NCBI GenBank assembly: GCA_947044405.1
Contig: CAMRHE010000458.1
Location: 930,001 to 994,000 of the forward strand
DNA from: Leptodactylus fallax
Lineage: Eukaryota; Chordata; Amphibia; Anura; Leptodactylidae
Length of the DNA stretch: 64,000 nucleotides
Direction of reading: 5' to 3'
Each line of letters begins with the position of its first letter. The stretch's first letter is position 1. The notes beneath the pieces were generated by a model. That model was not told where the DNA came from. It did not search any database and saw only the letters and a list, made by a program, of their open reading frames with translations. The translations under genes were made by a program, and so were the position numbers. Positions 45,075-56,100 of this stretch are shown piece after piece.

Positions 45075-45720
45075 ATTGGTTCCTATGCTATGTATAATAT
45101 TTGATGGTTTTTAAATGCTGTAGAATGTATACAGTATATACTTATTGTATAGAGAACATGACCTTGAAATGACCTTAATATATTTACAATCCCTCTAACT
45201 TGTATATACATTATTTTGATTAGTATTTTGCATTTTTAAAAAACAGAAATGGAACCTACAGAGGGAGAAAAATGAGAGGGCTGTGTTTTATACACACTCC
45301 TGGCTTTGGTTTTATAATATTATTATACATCCTGACAGTGAACAACATCGGAATGTGAAATCCTGTTGTTCTTCAGCATCTGGACATATTCTGCAATACC
45401 CTCTGGAGGCTGAAGCAGAGGAGGTAGTGAGCTGCAGCAGGGAAAAGGAAGTGAATATTGGCTGGAGTAATAAAAAGGATAGCCCCCGTAATGTCCTGGG
45501 CCTCATAATAGCTGCTACGGCTGCTATGTTGGTAGTTCCACCACTGCTCACAAGTTTACAAGTAACATAAGTATACTCCTTGGGTCTATATGTGGCCACC
45601 CTGTGGGGGAAGGTGTGAATTGCAGCCATTTAAGGCTTTTGTTAACATGTGATAGTGTGTTGAATCGGTTTCATTTTAAATTGGAGTCCATAACCAAGTG
45701 GAGAACACCTAACAGAAAGT
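45075..45720. other. No recognisable gene
   Basis: A 95-codon frame at 45283-45570 has a hydrophobic end (L-I-I-A-A-T-A-A-M-L-V-V-P-P-L-L) but no known motif, and a comparable frame exists on the other strand; not called as a gene. Confidence 0.4.
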
Positions 45721-45725
45721 ATATA

Positions 45726-46101
45726 CAGGTGCATCTCAATAAATTAAAATATCTTTGAAACGTTTATTTATTTCAGTAATTAAATTAAAAAAGTGACCTC
45801 CTATATTTTCTAGATTCTTTACACACAGAGTGTTCTATTTCAAGTGTTTTATTTCTGTAAATGTTGATTATGGATTACAGGCAATGAAAACCAAAATCTA
45901 AGAAAATTAGAATATTGTGAAAAAGTTCAGTATTGTAAATTCAGCGTGTCACCTGCCAAGGTTTCCTAAGCCGTTAAATGGTCCCTCAGTCTGGTTCAGT
46001 AGGACACACAATCATGGAGGACGCTGATTATGAATTGTATTACTGAATTACTGAAATGAACGAACGTTTCAAATATATTCTAATTTATTGAGATGCACCT
46101 G
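45726..46101. mobile_element. Tc1-type MITE, 376 bp, copy 2
   Basis: Same length and near-identical sequence to 13406-13781: CAGGTGCATCTCAATAAATT at the left, its inverse at the right, and TA on both sides (45724-45725, 46102-46103). Differences are scattered single bases. The shared interior (gtcacctgccaaggtttcct and aggacacacaatcatgga) proves common origin. Confidence 0.9.
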
Positions 46102-46111
46102 TATGTATTAA

Positions 46112-49100
46112 AGGGGTTGTCCAGTTTCAGACCAATATTAAAAGAAAAATTTAATTGTTTGTATAATGAAAAGTTACACAATTTTCCAATATACTTTCTG
46201 TATCAATTCCTCACAGTTTTCTAGATCTCTGCTTGCTGTCATTCATTTTTCTTACTTCCAGTGGATAAAAATTAGTCCATGGTCATGTGATATACAATTT
46301 ATGGTCATGTGATGGACACAGGTGCACAGCTCGTTACCAGGCAGATGTCTGATTACTGTGCTGTGACTATAACGAGCGGTGCACCTGTGTGTCCATCACA
46401 TGACCATGGTCAGAATTTCATCCATTAGAGGTAAGCAGAATATATGACAGCAAGCAGAGATCTGGAAAACTGAGAGGAATTGATACAGAAAGTATATTGG
46501 AAAATTGTATAACTTTTCATTGTGCAAACAATAACATTTGTCTCGTTAATGACCATAGGCATAATAGTGTGTCCTGGTCACCACTGTCTTAATGACCAGG
46601 GACTATTACATTCATTCACTATCTGAGCAGAAGACATCAGGAGCAGGTGTTAGCTGTAACTGACAACTGAGTTCCGCCACACTAATGTCCCCCCATCGGC
46701 CCCCCAATATTGGGGGGTGTCTATATGTATTTTCAGTGGCCAAGGGTCTGACCAGCCCCCATTCCTGTTTGATCCCGCCCTCGATGGGAGGAAATCAGCC
46801 TATGCGTCTGCATAGGCTGACTTCCTCTATACACTGCAATACATGATCAAAGCATCACTGGTTCAGGTCCCCTAGTGGGACATCACAAAACAGTAAACTA
46901 AAGTGTGGAAAAAAAAGTGAAGTGTTTTAAAAAATAATAATAAATGAATAAAGCCCCAAAATGCCTCTTTCCTATATAAAAGGAATTATATAAAAAAAAA
47001 ACTAAAAATGAATAAAAACAATACATATTTGGTACCGCCACGTCTATAACAATATAAAAGTGAGACATTATTTAACCTGTATGGTGAATGTCAGGAAAAA
47101 AAAATGGAAAAAACCGCTGAAAATAATGATTTTTTGCCATCTCACCTTACAAAAAAATGCTACAAAAAGTGATCAAAAAGTCATATGTACACTAAAACAC
47201 TATCAATAAAAAGCATAGGTCCTCCCACAAAAAATAAGCCCTCAACCAACTCTGTCAACTGAAAAATAAAAATGTTACGCATCTCAGAAGATGGCGATGC
47301 AAAAATAATTGATTTACATCCCCAAATGGGTTTTTGTTCTGCAAAATTAGTATCGCATAAAAAAACAATATAAATTAGATATCGCCATAATCGTACCGAC
47401 ACACAGAATAAAGGTAACAGGTTACTTATGCTCTACACTGTGCATAAAAAAATTAAAAGGTAAAAAGCTATATCAAAATAGATTTAAAAAAAAAAAAAAA
47501 ACACTAAGAAAGAGTTAATAAAATTTAATTAAGTTATAGGCACCCAAAAATAGTGTTATTACAAAATACATCTCACACCGCAAACAACAAGCCCTCATTT
47601 GGCTACATCACTAGAAAAATAAAAAAAATATAGCTTGTAAAATGTGAAGACAAAAACCCCAAAAATCATCAAATCATTAGAACACGACTGGCTGCATCAG
47701 GAAGGGAATGTATAATCTGTGCAAGAGAAAGGACACCAGAAATTACCCCCAATCATAGGAACTACTGGGGAAATAGTAGGGAATTTGCTGTTCCCAATGC
47801 ACTCTGCACAGCTTACATATTCACTTTTCACCATCCGCTGTGCAGTCACATCTGGGATACTAATGCTCACTTCACGCCCTGATAAATTCTTTGAGGGGTG
47901 CAATTTTCAAAATGGGGTCACTTCCTAGGGGATTCCACTTTACTGGCACCTTAGAGGCTCTGCAAACATGGCATGGCGTCCAGATACCAAGCATCTAAAT
48001 CTGTGCTCCAAAAGCCACACAGCGCTCCTTCCCTTCTGTGTATGCAAACTGCAGTTTATGCCCACATGTAGGACAGTGGTGTACCCAGGATAATGTACTT
48101 AATGTCATATGTGGGAATAAACCACTGTTTGAGAACAGCCGGGCACAGAAGGGAATGAGCATCATGTGGTTTCTGGAGCACAGATTTAGACAGTTTGGTT
48201 TTTGGACGTCATGACACTGTTGCAGAGCCCTGAAATGCCAGTACCTGTAAAATGGAATCCTCTAACATGTGACTTCATTTTGAAAACTACACCCCTGAAG
48301 GAATTTATCCACATATGGGGCATTTCTGTGTAACAGGAGAAATTGTGGTGTGTTTTTCTTCTTTAATCCCTTATAATAATGAAAAATGTGGTGCTAAATG
48401 GACAGTTTATGGGAAAAAAAAATAATTTTTCATTTTTACGTCCTAATACTAATAGAAAATGTGAAACAACTGTGAGGTCAAAATGTTCACTATTCCCCTT
48501 GGTACATTCTATGAGGGGTTTAGTTTCCAAAACAGGGTCACTTATGGGGGTTTCCATTGTCTTGGTACTGCAGGGGCTCTGTAAATGCGACATGGCAACT
48601 GAAAACTATTCAAGCAAAATCTGCCCTCCAAAAACCAAATGGCACTCTTTCCATTCCAAGCCCCGCCATGTACCCATACAGCATATTATGACCACATATG
48701 GGTGGTATTCCTGTGTTCAGGAGCAATTGTTTAACAAACTGTGGGTGCTTTTTCTCCTTTAACGCTTTGTGAAAATGAAAACTTTGGGGATAAAGTGACG
48801 TTTTAGTAATTTTTTATTTACACATACCAATGTTAATAAAATCTGTGAAACGGCTGTGGGGTCAAAATGCTCACTATACCTAAGCGGAGATCATTACACA
48901 CAGAGAACTGAAATATCTCTCTGCCTGTTAAACCCCCCCCCCCCTCTGCTACGCCCTATCTGTCTGTCTGCTATTAATATAATGCCTCTCACCTTGGAAC
49001 ATTCCTGTACATGTTGTATTTGTATTTGTATCTGCTTATCTTTGCTGCTGTAACACACTGAATTTCCCCATTGTGGGACTATTAAAGGACTATTATTATT

Positions 49101-49467
49101 ATACCCCTTGATAAATTCTGTTAGGTGTGTAGTTTCCAAAATTTTTCCAAATCACTTTTTTCTAACGTCCAAAATAAATTCAATGACAATTAATAGATGA
49201 TGCCAATATAAAGCAAAGATATGGTAGATAATATCTATTAATGTATTTGGGTGGTATGACTATCTGTCTGAAAAGCAGAGCATTTCACATTTTGAAAATT
49301 GCAATTTTTTTTTTCAAATTTCCATCAAATTTTCTATTTTTTTTATAAATAAATACAAAAATATTGATCATTGTTTGCCACTAACATGAGGTACAATGTG
49401 TCATGTCAGGTACTTTTAGGCTTTGTCCTTAAGGGGTTAATATTTGTCTGAAACTGATGAGGCCCTT
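46112..49467. mobile_element. Foldback element split by a 2.9-kb insertion
   Basis: The left arm (aggggttgtccagtttcag; aacacaattttcc-like and aatatactttctgtatcaat words) is mirrored by 46435-46543 (attgatacagaaagtatatt). The arm's outer end is missing there but resumes at 49442 as atttgtctgaaactgatgagg. So 46544-49441 was inserted about 25 bp inside the right terminus. The family copy at 9393-9989 shows the uninterrupted order. Confidence 0.8.
46536..49449. mobile_element. Long anuran-type repeat (copy 2), with 8-bp flanking duplication
   Basis: ATTTGTCT occurs at 46536-46543 and 49442-49449, either side of the insertion. The element starts cgttaatgaccataggc and ends gtccttaaggggttaat. Internally it carries the same periodic block as 26098-28268 (ggggtgcaattttcaaaatg at 47895; ggggtttagtttccaaaac at 48514; tgtgtagtttccaaaat at 49125). 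No transposase frame is seen. An 8-bp duplication would suit hAT, but the termini are not classic hAT ends, so the class is open. Confidence 0.65.
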
Positions 49468-50640
49468 TACCCAAAATACTGACATGTAAAAGTGGTCTAC
49501 ACATTGGAGTATTTATCTTGCTGTTCTTATGCTTGATATACACAATAGTTTTTTTTTTTCTAGTTTTAATCCTATCCTCATTATTGATGTTGTTCTTTAT
49601 AGCTGAGACAGGAATAACTGGCTGCAAGTGCCAACCACCAGGGTGGGACTAATGGAAACAGGAGAATGGTGCTGCTATATGCTGTTTCTGTAACCAGTAT
49701 GCAGGTAAATGAGAGCTAAAGAAACAGAATAGTACAATTGAGCTGCACTGTTTCCGTAGCTCCACAGTTATGGAAACACCAATGCTAAATGTGCTATTCT
49801 GTTTCTGTAGTTCCCATTCACCTCTATGGGAGACATTCCTTTTGACCAGCCATGCACTTACATACTTTGCTTAGACAAGAGTACATAAGAGGAGAAGGAA
49901 GAAAGCTGCTGCCAGACACCACTAGTGGTGGTTTATTTTCTTAAGAACAAAACCACCAGGAAGGCTCACATCTAATATGTGGTTTTGACAGAACTGGCCT
50001 ACCATCTAATGTGTATGGTGGCCTTCCTACTAACCATAGCATAGGGTCAAAAGGAAAGCCCCCATACACATTAGATGATCATCTGGCCCTGTCAAAATTG
50101 GTAGGTTTGCAGCTTAAAGAAGTGTATAAAACAGATGCACAGATACAACAGATAGAAAAATATCAAAGATCGCATAGGGTGAGATATGGCTTCCTAACTG
50201 CAGTTAGTGGACCAGCACTCTATTCTGAATCCTTATCGTGTTCCTGCTGTGACAGCTGTATTGCATTTTGTGGCAGCATTTTCCAACCTGTCACTGCCAG
50301 GCACAGCTTCATAACTCATAAGCAGTTCAAGAAAATTGGTTATCTAATGTTATTTCATATTTGAAATGTCTTCATGAACTAATGTTGTTTGGCCCTCTTG
50401 TTTGCCACCATTTCTCTTCATTGTAATGAAGCCAAGGAAGAAAGCATCATTATTACTTTTAAGTCCATTGTATCTAAGATTGTTTCTTTAATGTATATGG
50501 TTTATGGTCATATATGAGTATCTTTACTCTCCTTTAGCACTTCATGGTCATCATTTGCATTTTGCAGCTGAAAGAAATGCTAGTAAAATTATGATTCTTG
50601 TAGCTAGATTCTTAGTGAATGATCATTACAGAGATTAATA
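49468..50640. other. No recognisable gene
   Basis: Paired words catctaatgtgtatggtggcc and tacacattagatgatcatctgg (49991-50090, with gaps) form a long hairpin, probably a small inverted-repeat element. The 117-codon frame crossing it is not supported. Confidence 0.4.
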
Positions 50641-50643
50641 AGC

Positions 50644-50919
50644 TTAAAGGGGTATTCCCATGTCGTCATTTATGGTATAGTTATAGAATATGCCTTATAG
50701 ACATGAGTTCCATCACCATTCACAGTTGCAAGTGAATGAAGAGAGGCCGCACATGTCAAGTCTCTCCATTCACTTGTACGAGACTTCCAAAAATAGTCAA
50801 GGCTGCCTTTTTTCTTCAGATAGAATAATGTTCCACCTCTGTAACCTGCATCTATCAGTCATTTATAGCATATCTGATGGATATAGCCATAAATGCTGAG
50901 ATAGAGATAACTCATTTAA
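50644..50919. mobile_element. TTAA-bounded MITE (family with AGGGGTATTCCC end)
   Basis: TTAA at 50644-50647 and 50916-50919. Left end AGGGGTATTCCCATGTCG-TCATTTATGG; right end is the loose inverse ccataaatgctgagata-gagataactcat. Between them lie inverted tgaatg-type words (gtgaatgaagagaggc against tctctccattcac). Non-coding. Confidence 0.65.
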
Positions 50920-52036
50920 GTATACTGTAGTTTACTTATCCTTTAAGTGTTAAATTTAGAAACACCTAATTTACCTTTTTTACTAATATCTAGAAACTTG
51001 TGTAAACTACGGATTCAAAAACCCCAACACGGGGACAATGAGAGAGTGAGGCGGGAAGGGGGGAGGCAGGAGGGGGGAGGAAGGAAGGGGTAAGAAGGAG
51101 TAGATTTGCAATTTACTTATTGAACTTTAAGTAAATTTCTTGCAGCCACACACTAAACTAGCTAAAGTCATTAATGCAACACACTAGGGCAATTCATTTT
51201 CATTTACACTCAAATGTATTAACTTTTTATAAAATGTGTATGCACCAACAATGCATCTACTTTAACCCATTGAGGACATGGAGATTTTCCATTTATTTCA
51301 TTTCCGTTTTTCCTTCCCATCTTGCAAGAGCCAATACCTTTCTATTGCTATATCTGTATTAGGGTTATTGGTTTTATTTTCTAATTGTGCCATTCAGTTT
51401 TTCATATAGTGTAAAAAAAATAGCAATTCCACCATTGTTTTTTGTGACTTTTATTTTTATGGAGTATGTAAAAATCACATACAGATGTAGCAAAGTTAAA
51501 CTGACACTTAAAGGGAAAGTGCAACCAGATAATGACCTTGTATGTTAAACATATTTTTTTCAGAACTTTTAATAATTAGTTAAAAATGTCCCATGTCACT
51601 AACTATATTTAAAAAAAAAAAAAATCTTTCCATTTTCACTCTGGACATAAACCCTAATAACAGAGTAACACTTACCAGTTCTGTAGGATTTCTCCTTACA
51701 ACAATCACCTCTTTTATATCACATACAGAGTTACTATAGCAGATAACACCTCTATAGATAACACTACTGACCCATTGTTGCATCCACTACTGAGAATAGA
51801 TGATGTCAAAACTTACTCCCACTCCCTGCACAAAACATGACTAGAAAACTCTCCCATAGACCTCAATGAGTCAGCCCCGGTCTCTGGCTGCCTATGGCCA
51901 TGAAACTGTTGTAAATAGCTGTAGCATGTGCCAGCATACTACCCTTCCCAGTAGACCTTGCTGTCTGGTTATCTCTGTGCATGCTCCTGTTTCTTTAAGG
52001 ATAAGTGTACTCACCAGTAAGCCTATGGCTGGAGCT
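50920..52036. other. No recognisable gene; purine tract and a possible MITE start
   Basis: A purine-rich tract lies at 51039-51098 (gggaggcaggaggggggagg). A TTAAAGGGAAAGTGCAACC start at 51508 resembles another TTAA family, but its far end is not identified. No gene is supported. Confidence 0.4.
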
Positions 52037-52331
52037 ACAATCATGAGAAAAAGAATGCACACCCTCTTTGAATCTTTAAATTAGGTAAATACAACCTCAG
52101 ATAAACAGCAATACATGACAAATTACGCTGTATCTATTTAATAAAAAAAAAAAAAACAGGAACACTGAAAAATCAAGCACACTCTTACTTCTTCCATAGA
52201 GGCTATGTGGCAGCCAAGTGCTGCTAATCAAATGTCCTTGATCAACTGATCATCAGCAAGTCTGACCACTTCATAATAGAAAGTGTTTTGGCAGTTTGCT
52301 GGTCTGCAGCATTTAGGTGTGTGTTAACACA

Positions 52332-53941
52332 ATGCCAAGGGAGAATGACATCCACAATGATCTTAGAGCAGCAGTTTGAAGTCCATTATTCTACAGTGAG
52401 AATAATTATTCACAAGTGGAAAACATTCAAGAGGGTTGGCAATCTTCTAATAAGTGGATATCACTGCAAATTCACTCCAAGCTCAGATGGTGCAGTTGCA
52501 ATATCCCATTGGACACTGTATTGGCTTTGTTTGTGATGTATATATTGTGTTTGTATAACATTTTGTATATGGTTCACATGCATAATGTATGCTTCCCCCC
52601 TTAAATGGGATTGTACTATTGTGAGTGGGAAGCAGACTTTTGTTATGTCTCTAGTAGTGAGTTGCAGAGCAGAGTAGGAAGAGAAATAATAGTCTTCTCT
52701 GAGCTTTGGAAGAATGAGGTTGTGCAGAGAGGAGTAGTGAGCCTGAGCAAAATCCCTGCCTGGCGTAGAGACTGTCCAGCTAGTCCTGCACTGTGCTACA
52801 GCCCTAGTCAGGAGGAAATAGGCTGACTACCTATCTGATGTGGTTGAAGAGAGTGTGTCAGACTTGTATTCTGAGGATAAGTTGTACAAGGGCCTCAGGG
52901 AAACAACCATTTCGGAGTCACAGGGCAGACATAGCATCTTGTTGACACCCTGTTGGGATTTTGTATTTGAGAGGAAGAGAGAAGAAAAAAAAGGAACACC
53001 TAGTAAAAGTGGAGGCTACCTTAACACGAAAACCCAGGCTGCATCTGGAAGTACCATCTCACTCTCATCTCACAGTGGTATACAAGAGCTGTACTTTGAT
53101 TTGTGGAACAGTTTTATTGAATTTCTACCTCAAATAAAGTTATGAGTTACCCTGTTTCCTGCAACCTTAAGATTCCTGAATTGTATTCATCGGGTTTGCT
53201 GGACAGAGAAATTGCAAAAAACCCATAAAGCTATATCTGAGACTCTACAGGTCTCAGTTGTCATGTTAAATGTTTAAGTTCATGTCTGTACAATCACAAA
53301 ATGACAGGCATGTTTGGAAGGGTTTCCAGGAGAAAGCCTCTTTATTGAAAATATAACATGGCAGAACGACGTAAGTTTGCAAAGTTACATCAGAACAAAC
53401 CCCAAGACTTCTGGAATGGTGTCTATTGGACTGCAAGACCAAAGTGGAGAAGTTGGACCGTAATGCACAGTGCCATGTTTAGAGAAAACTAAACATCACA
53501 TGTCAACACAAACACCTCATGGTAATGGAGGAGGGGGTTATGATTAGGACTTTTGTAGCCACAGGACCTGAACCATGCAGTCACTGAATTGGCCATTAGA
53601 TTCTTTGTATACCAAAGTATTCTCAAGTCAAATGATAGGTCACCTAGCCAACAAGTTTGGTAAAAACTGAATGAAACAATAGGACAATGATCCCAAGCAA
53701 ACCAAAAAATCTATAACAGAATGGCTGAAAATAAATAAATAAATGAAATGATGTGGTGGGCCTTTAAGAGAGCTATGCATAAACAAATGTCCATAAATCT
53801 CAATGAAATTAAGCAACATTGTAAAGAAAAGTAGAAGAGTAGGCCAAAATTCCTCCAGAGCGATATGAGAGATTGTTAAAGTCATACAAAGAACATTACT
53901 TCAAGGTATTGCTACTAAAGGTGGTTCTACAAGCTATCAAT
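52332..53941 (+). pseudogene. Tc1 transposase pseudogene split by an insertion
   Basis: The ATG at 52332 begins M-P-R-E-N-D-I-H-N-D-L-R-A-A, with a helix-turn-helix still readable in another frame (V-H-Y-S-T-V-R-I-I-I-H-K-W-K-T-F near 52380-52425). The frame is lost at about 52498 and transposase resumes at about 53207 (gaaattgcaaaaaaccc, E-I-A-K-N-P). It continues through K-F-A-K-L (near 53371), a mutated T-x-x-T-K-V-E segment near 53430 (the first catalytic Asp is not preserved: gactgcaagacc), the Q-x-D-N-D-P box near 53682 and the G-G-S-T-S-Y-type end near 53930. Many frame breaks; non-functional. Confidence 0.85.
52498..53206. mobile_element. ~700-bp insertion of unknown class inside the Tc1 pseudogene
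   Basis: Sequence unrelated to Tc1 starts after gatggtgcag and ends before gaaattgc. Near its right end there is a polyadenylation signal (cctcaaataaagttatg, 53130-53146), followed by ~60 bp. That layout resembles a solo LTR, but I cannot find TG...CA ends with matching short target repeats, so the class stays open. The exact junctions are uncertain by some 20 bp. Confidence 0.5.
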
Positions 53942-54189
53942 TCAAGGGGTGTACTCAGTTTTTCACATATGTATTTTCCATTTTCGCTTAATTTTGTTAA
54001 ATTAATGATAATACAATGTCATCTGTTGTGTGTTGTTCATCTTAGTTGTGTTCACCTAATTTTAAGACGTTTGAAAGACCATATATTTTAAATTATGTCC
54101 CAATACATAAAAATAGCAAATTCAAAAGGTGTTATTGTTTTTTTCATTACTGTATATTGTTCTATATGTTTGCATAAAGCTCTAGTTTC

Positions 54190-54447
54190 TACTATGAATT
54201 CCTTTGTGGATATATGTGTCCTTCTGCCATGTATTCTTGTGTGGAAGCCTACGTCCCTCTGTTATGTATTCCTGTGTACATGTATATGTCCTTCTGCTAT
54301 GTATTGCTGTGTGGGTGCTTATGTCATTCTGCTATGTATTACTGTGTGGATGCAAATATCTTGCTGCTATGTAGTTCTATGTGGACATATCTGTCATTCT
54401 GCCATATATATATGCATCTCTGCTGCTTGCCTTTGGCCTTGACCATA
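54190..54447. repeat. Degenerate tandem repeat, ~43-bp unit
   Basis: Units of the type gtccttctgctatgtattcc, tgtgtggatg, occur about six times. A looser continuation (atatgcatctctgct, near 54410 and 56100; ccatatattcatctctgct near 56174) resumes to the right of Tc1 element 5, so the transposon landed in the array. Confidence 0.75.
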
Positions 54448-54449
54448 TA

Positions 54450-56098
54450 CAGTCATATGAAAAAGTTTGGGCACCCCTATTAATCTTAATCATTTTTAGT
54501 TCTAAATATTTGGGTGTTTGCAACAGCCATTTCAATTTGATATATCTAATAACTGATGGACACAGTAATATTTCAGGATTGAAATGAGGTTTATTGTACT
54601 AACAGAAAATGTGCAATATGCATTAAACCAAAATTTGACCGGTGCAAAAATTTGGGTACCCTTATCATTTTATTGATTTGAATACTCCTAACTACTTTTT
54701 ACTGACTTACTGAAGCACAAAATTGGTTTTGTAACCTCACTGAGCTTTGAACTTCATAGCCAGGTGTATCCAATCATGAGAAAAGGTATTTAAGGTGGCC
54801 AATTGCAAGTTGTTCTCCTATTTGAATCTCCTCTGAAGAGTGGCATCGTGGGCTCCTCAAAACAACTCTCAAATGATCTGAAAACAAAGATTGTTCAACA
54901 TAGTTGTTCAGGGGAAGGATACAAAAAGTTGTCTCAGAGATTTAACCTGTCAGTTTCCACTGTGAGGAACATAGTAAGGAAATGGAAGACCACAGGGACA
55001 GTTCTTGTTAAGCCCAGAAGTGGCAGGCCAAGAAAAATATCAGAAAGGCAGAGAAGAAGAATGGTGAGAACAGTCAAGGACAATCCACAGACCACCTCCA
55101 AAGAGCTGCAGCATCATCTTGCTGCAGATGGTGTCACTGTGCATCGGTCAACAATACAGCACACTTTGCACAAGGAGAAGCTGTATGGGAGAGTGATGCG
55201 AAAGAAGCCGTTTCTGAAAACACGCCACAAACAGAGTCGCCTGAGGTATGCAAAAGCACATTTGGACAAGCCAGCTTCATTTTGGAAGAAGGTCCTGTGG
55301 ACTGATGAAACAAAGATTGAGTTGTTTGGTCATACAAAAAGGCGTTATGCATGGCGTCAAAAAAACACAGCATTCCAAGAAAAACACTTGCTACCCACTG
55401 TAAAATTTGGTGGAGGTTCCATCATGCTTTGGGGCTGTGTGGCCAATGCCGGCACCGGGAATCTTGTTAAAGTTGAGGGTCGCATGGATTCAACTCAGTA
55501 TCAGCAGATTCTTGAGAATAATGTACAAGAATCAGTGACGAATTTGAAGTTACGCCGGGGATGGATATTTCAGCAAGACAATGATCCAAAACACAGCTCC
55601 AAATCTACTCAGGCATTCATGCAGAGGAACAATTACAATGTTCTGGAATGGCCATCCCAGTCCCCAGACCTGAATATCATTGAACATCTGTGGGATAATT
55701 TGAAGCAGGCTGTCCATGCTCGGCGACCATCAAACTTAACTGAACTGGAATTGTTTTGTAAAGAGGAATGGTCAAAAATACCTTCATCCAGGATCCAGGA
55801 ACTGATTAAAAGCTACAGGAAGCGACTAGAGGCTGTTATTTTTGCAAAAGGAGGATCTACTAAATATTAATGTAACTTTTCTGTTGAGGTGCCCATACTT
55901 TTGCACCGGTCAAATTTTGGTTTAATGCATATTGCACATTTTCTGTTAGTACAATAAACCTCATTTCAATCCTGAAATATTACTGTGTCCATCAGTTATT
56001 AGATATATCAAATTGAAATGGCTGTTGCAAACACCCAAATATTTAGAACTAAAAATGATTAAGATTAATAGGGGTTCCCAAACTTTTTCATATGACTG
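54450..56098 (+). mobile_element. Tc1/mariner element 5, complete, 1649 bp
   Basis: CAGTCATATGAAAAAGTTTG at the left is mirrored at 56079-56098, with TA on both sides (54448-54449, 56099-56100). The inverted repeats are long, about 210 bp, and nearly identical: 54450-54660 against 55890-56098. It encodes one transposase open for its full length. This is the best-preserved transposon in the window and so probably among the youngest. Confidence 0.97.
54848..55870 (+). CDS. Tc1 transposase, full-length DD34E frame with GTG in place of ATG
   Basis: Cut-and-paste transposase with TA target. The frame is open upstream to 54803, but no ATG exists there. Residue 1 is best placed at the GTG at 54848 (V-G-S-S-K-Q-L-S-N-D): that gives exactly 340 residues, the usual Tc1 length, and the position where relatives have Met. 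Domains: first HTH ~10-48, G-R-P-R-K hook at 59-63, second HTH ~65-115, DDE nuclease from ~145. Catalytic D153 (WTDETK), D244 (QQDNDPKH) and E279 (NIIEH) are all present with 34 residues between the last two. A nuclear-localisation-like K/R cluster lies at 118-128. The gene ends ...K-G-G-S-T-K-Y, stop 55868-55870. Because ATG has become GTG, translation is doubtful unless a non-ATG start is used; otherwise the sequence looks functional. Confidence 0.92.
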   Translation: MGSSKQLSNDLKTKIVQHSCSGEGYKKLSQRFNLSVSTVRNIVRKWKTTGTVLVKPRSGRPRKISERQRRRMVRTVKDNPQTTSKELQHHLAADGVTVHRSTIQHTLHKEKLYGRVMRKKPFLKTRHKQSRLRYAKAHLDKPASFWKKVLWTDETKIELFGHTKRRYAWRQKNTAFQEKHLLPTVKFGGGSIMLWGCVANAGTGNLVKVEGRMDSTQYQQILENNVQESVTNLKLRRGWIFQQDNDPKHSSKSTQAFMQRNNYNVLEWPSQSPDLNIIEHLWDNLKQAVHARRPSNLTELELFCKEEWSKIPSSRIQELIKSYRKRLEAVIFAKGGSTKY

Positions 56099-56100
56099 TA

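Larger units (their letters stand above)
52038..54152 (+). mobile_element. Tc1/mariner element 4, decayed, carrying an insertion
   Basis: Left end caatcatgagaaaaagaatg after TA (52036-52037); right end ttttttcattactg before TA (54153-54154). Inner repeats (attaggtaaatacaacct near 52082 against tgtgttcacctaatttta near 54047) match element 2, so both are one family. The expected ~1.4 kb is exceeded because about 700 bp were inserted at roughly 52498-53206. Confidence 0.88.

Noticed and set aside
45283..45570. 95-codon frame with a hydrophobic stretch, possible small membrane protein
   Set aside because: No recognised motif, and the opposite strand is equally open over the same bases.
54803..54847. 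Upstream extension of the Tc1 transposase frame to 54803
   Set aside because: It begins with TTG, not ATG, and the extra 15 residues are not part of the usual Tc1 protein. The 340-residue version from 54848 fits the family.
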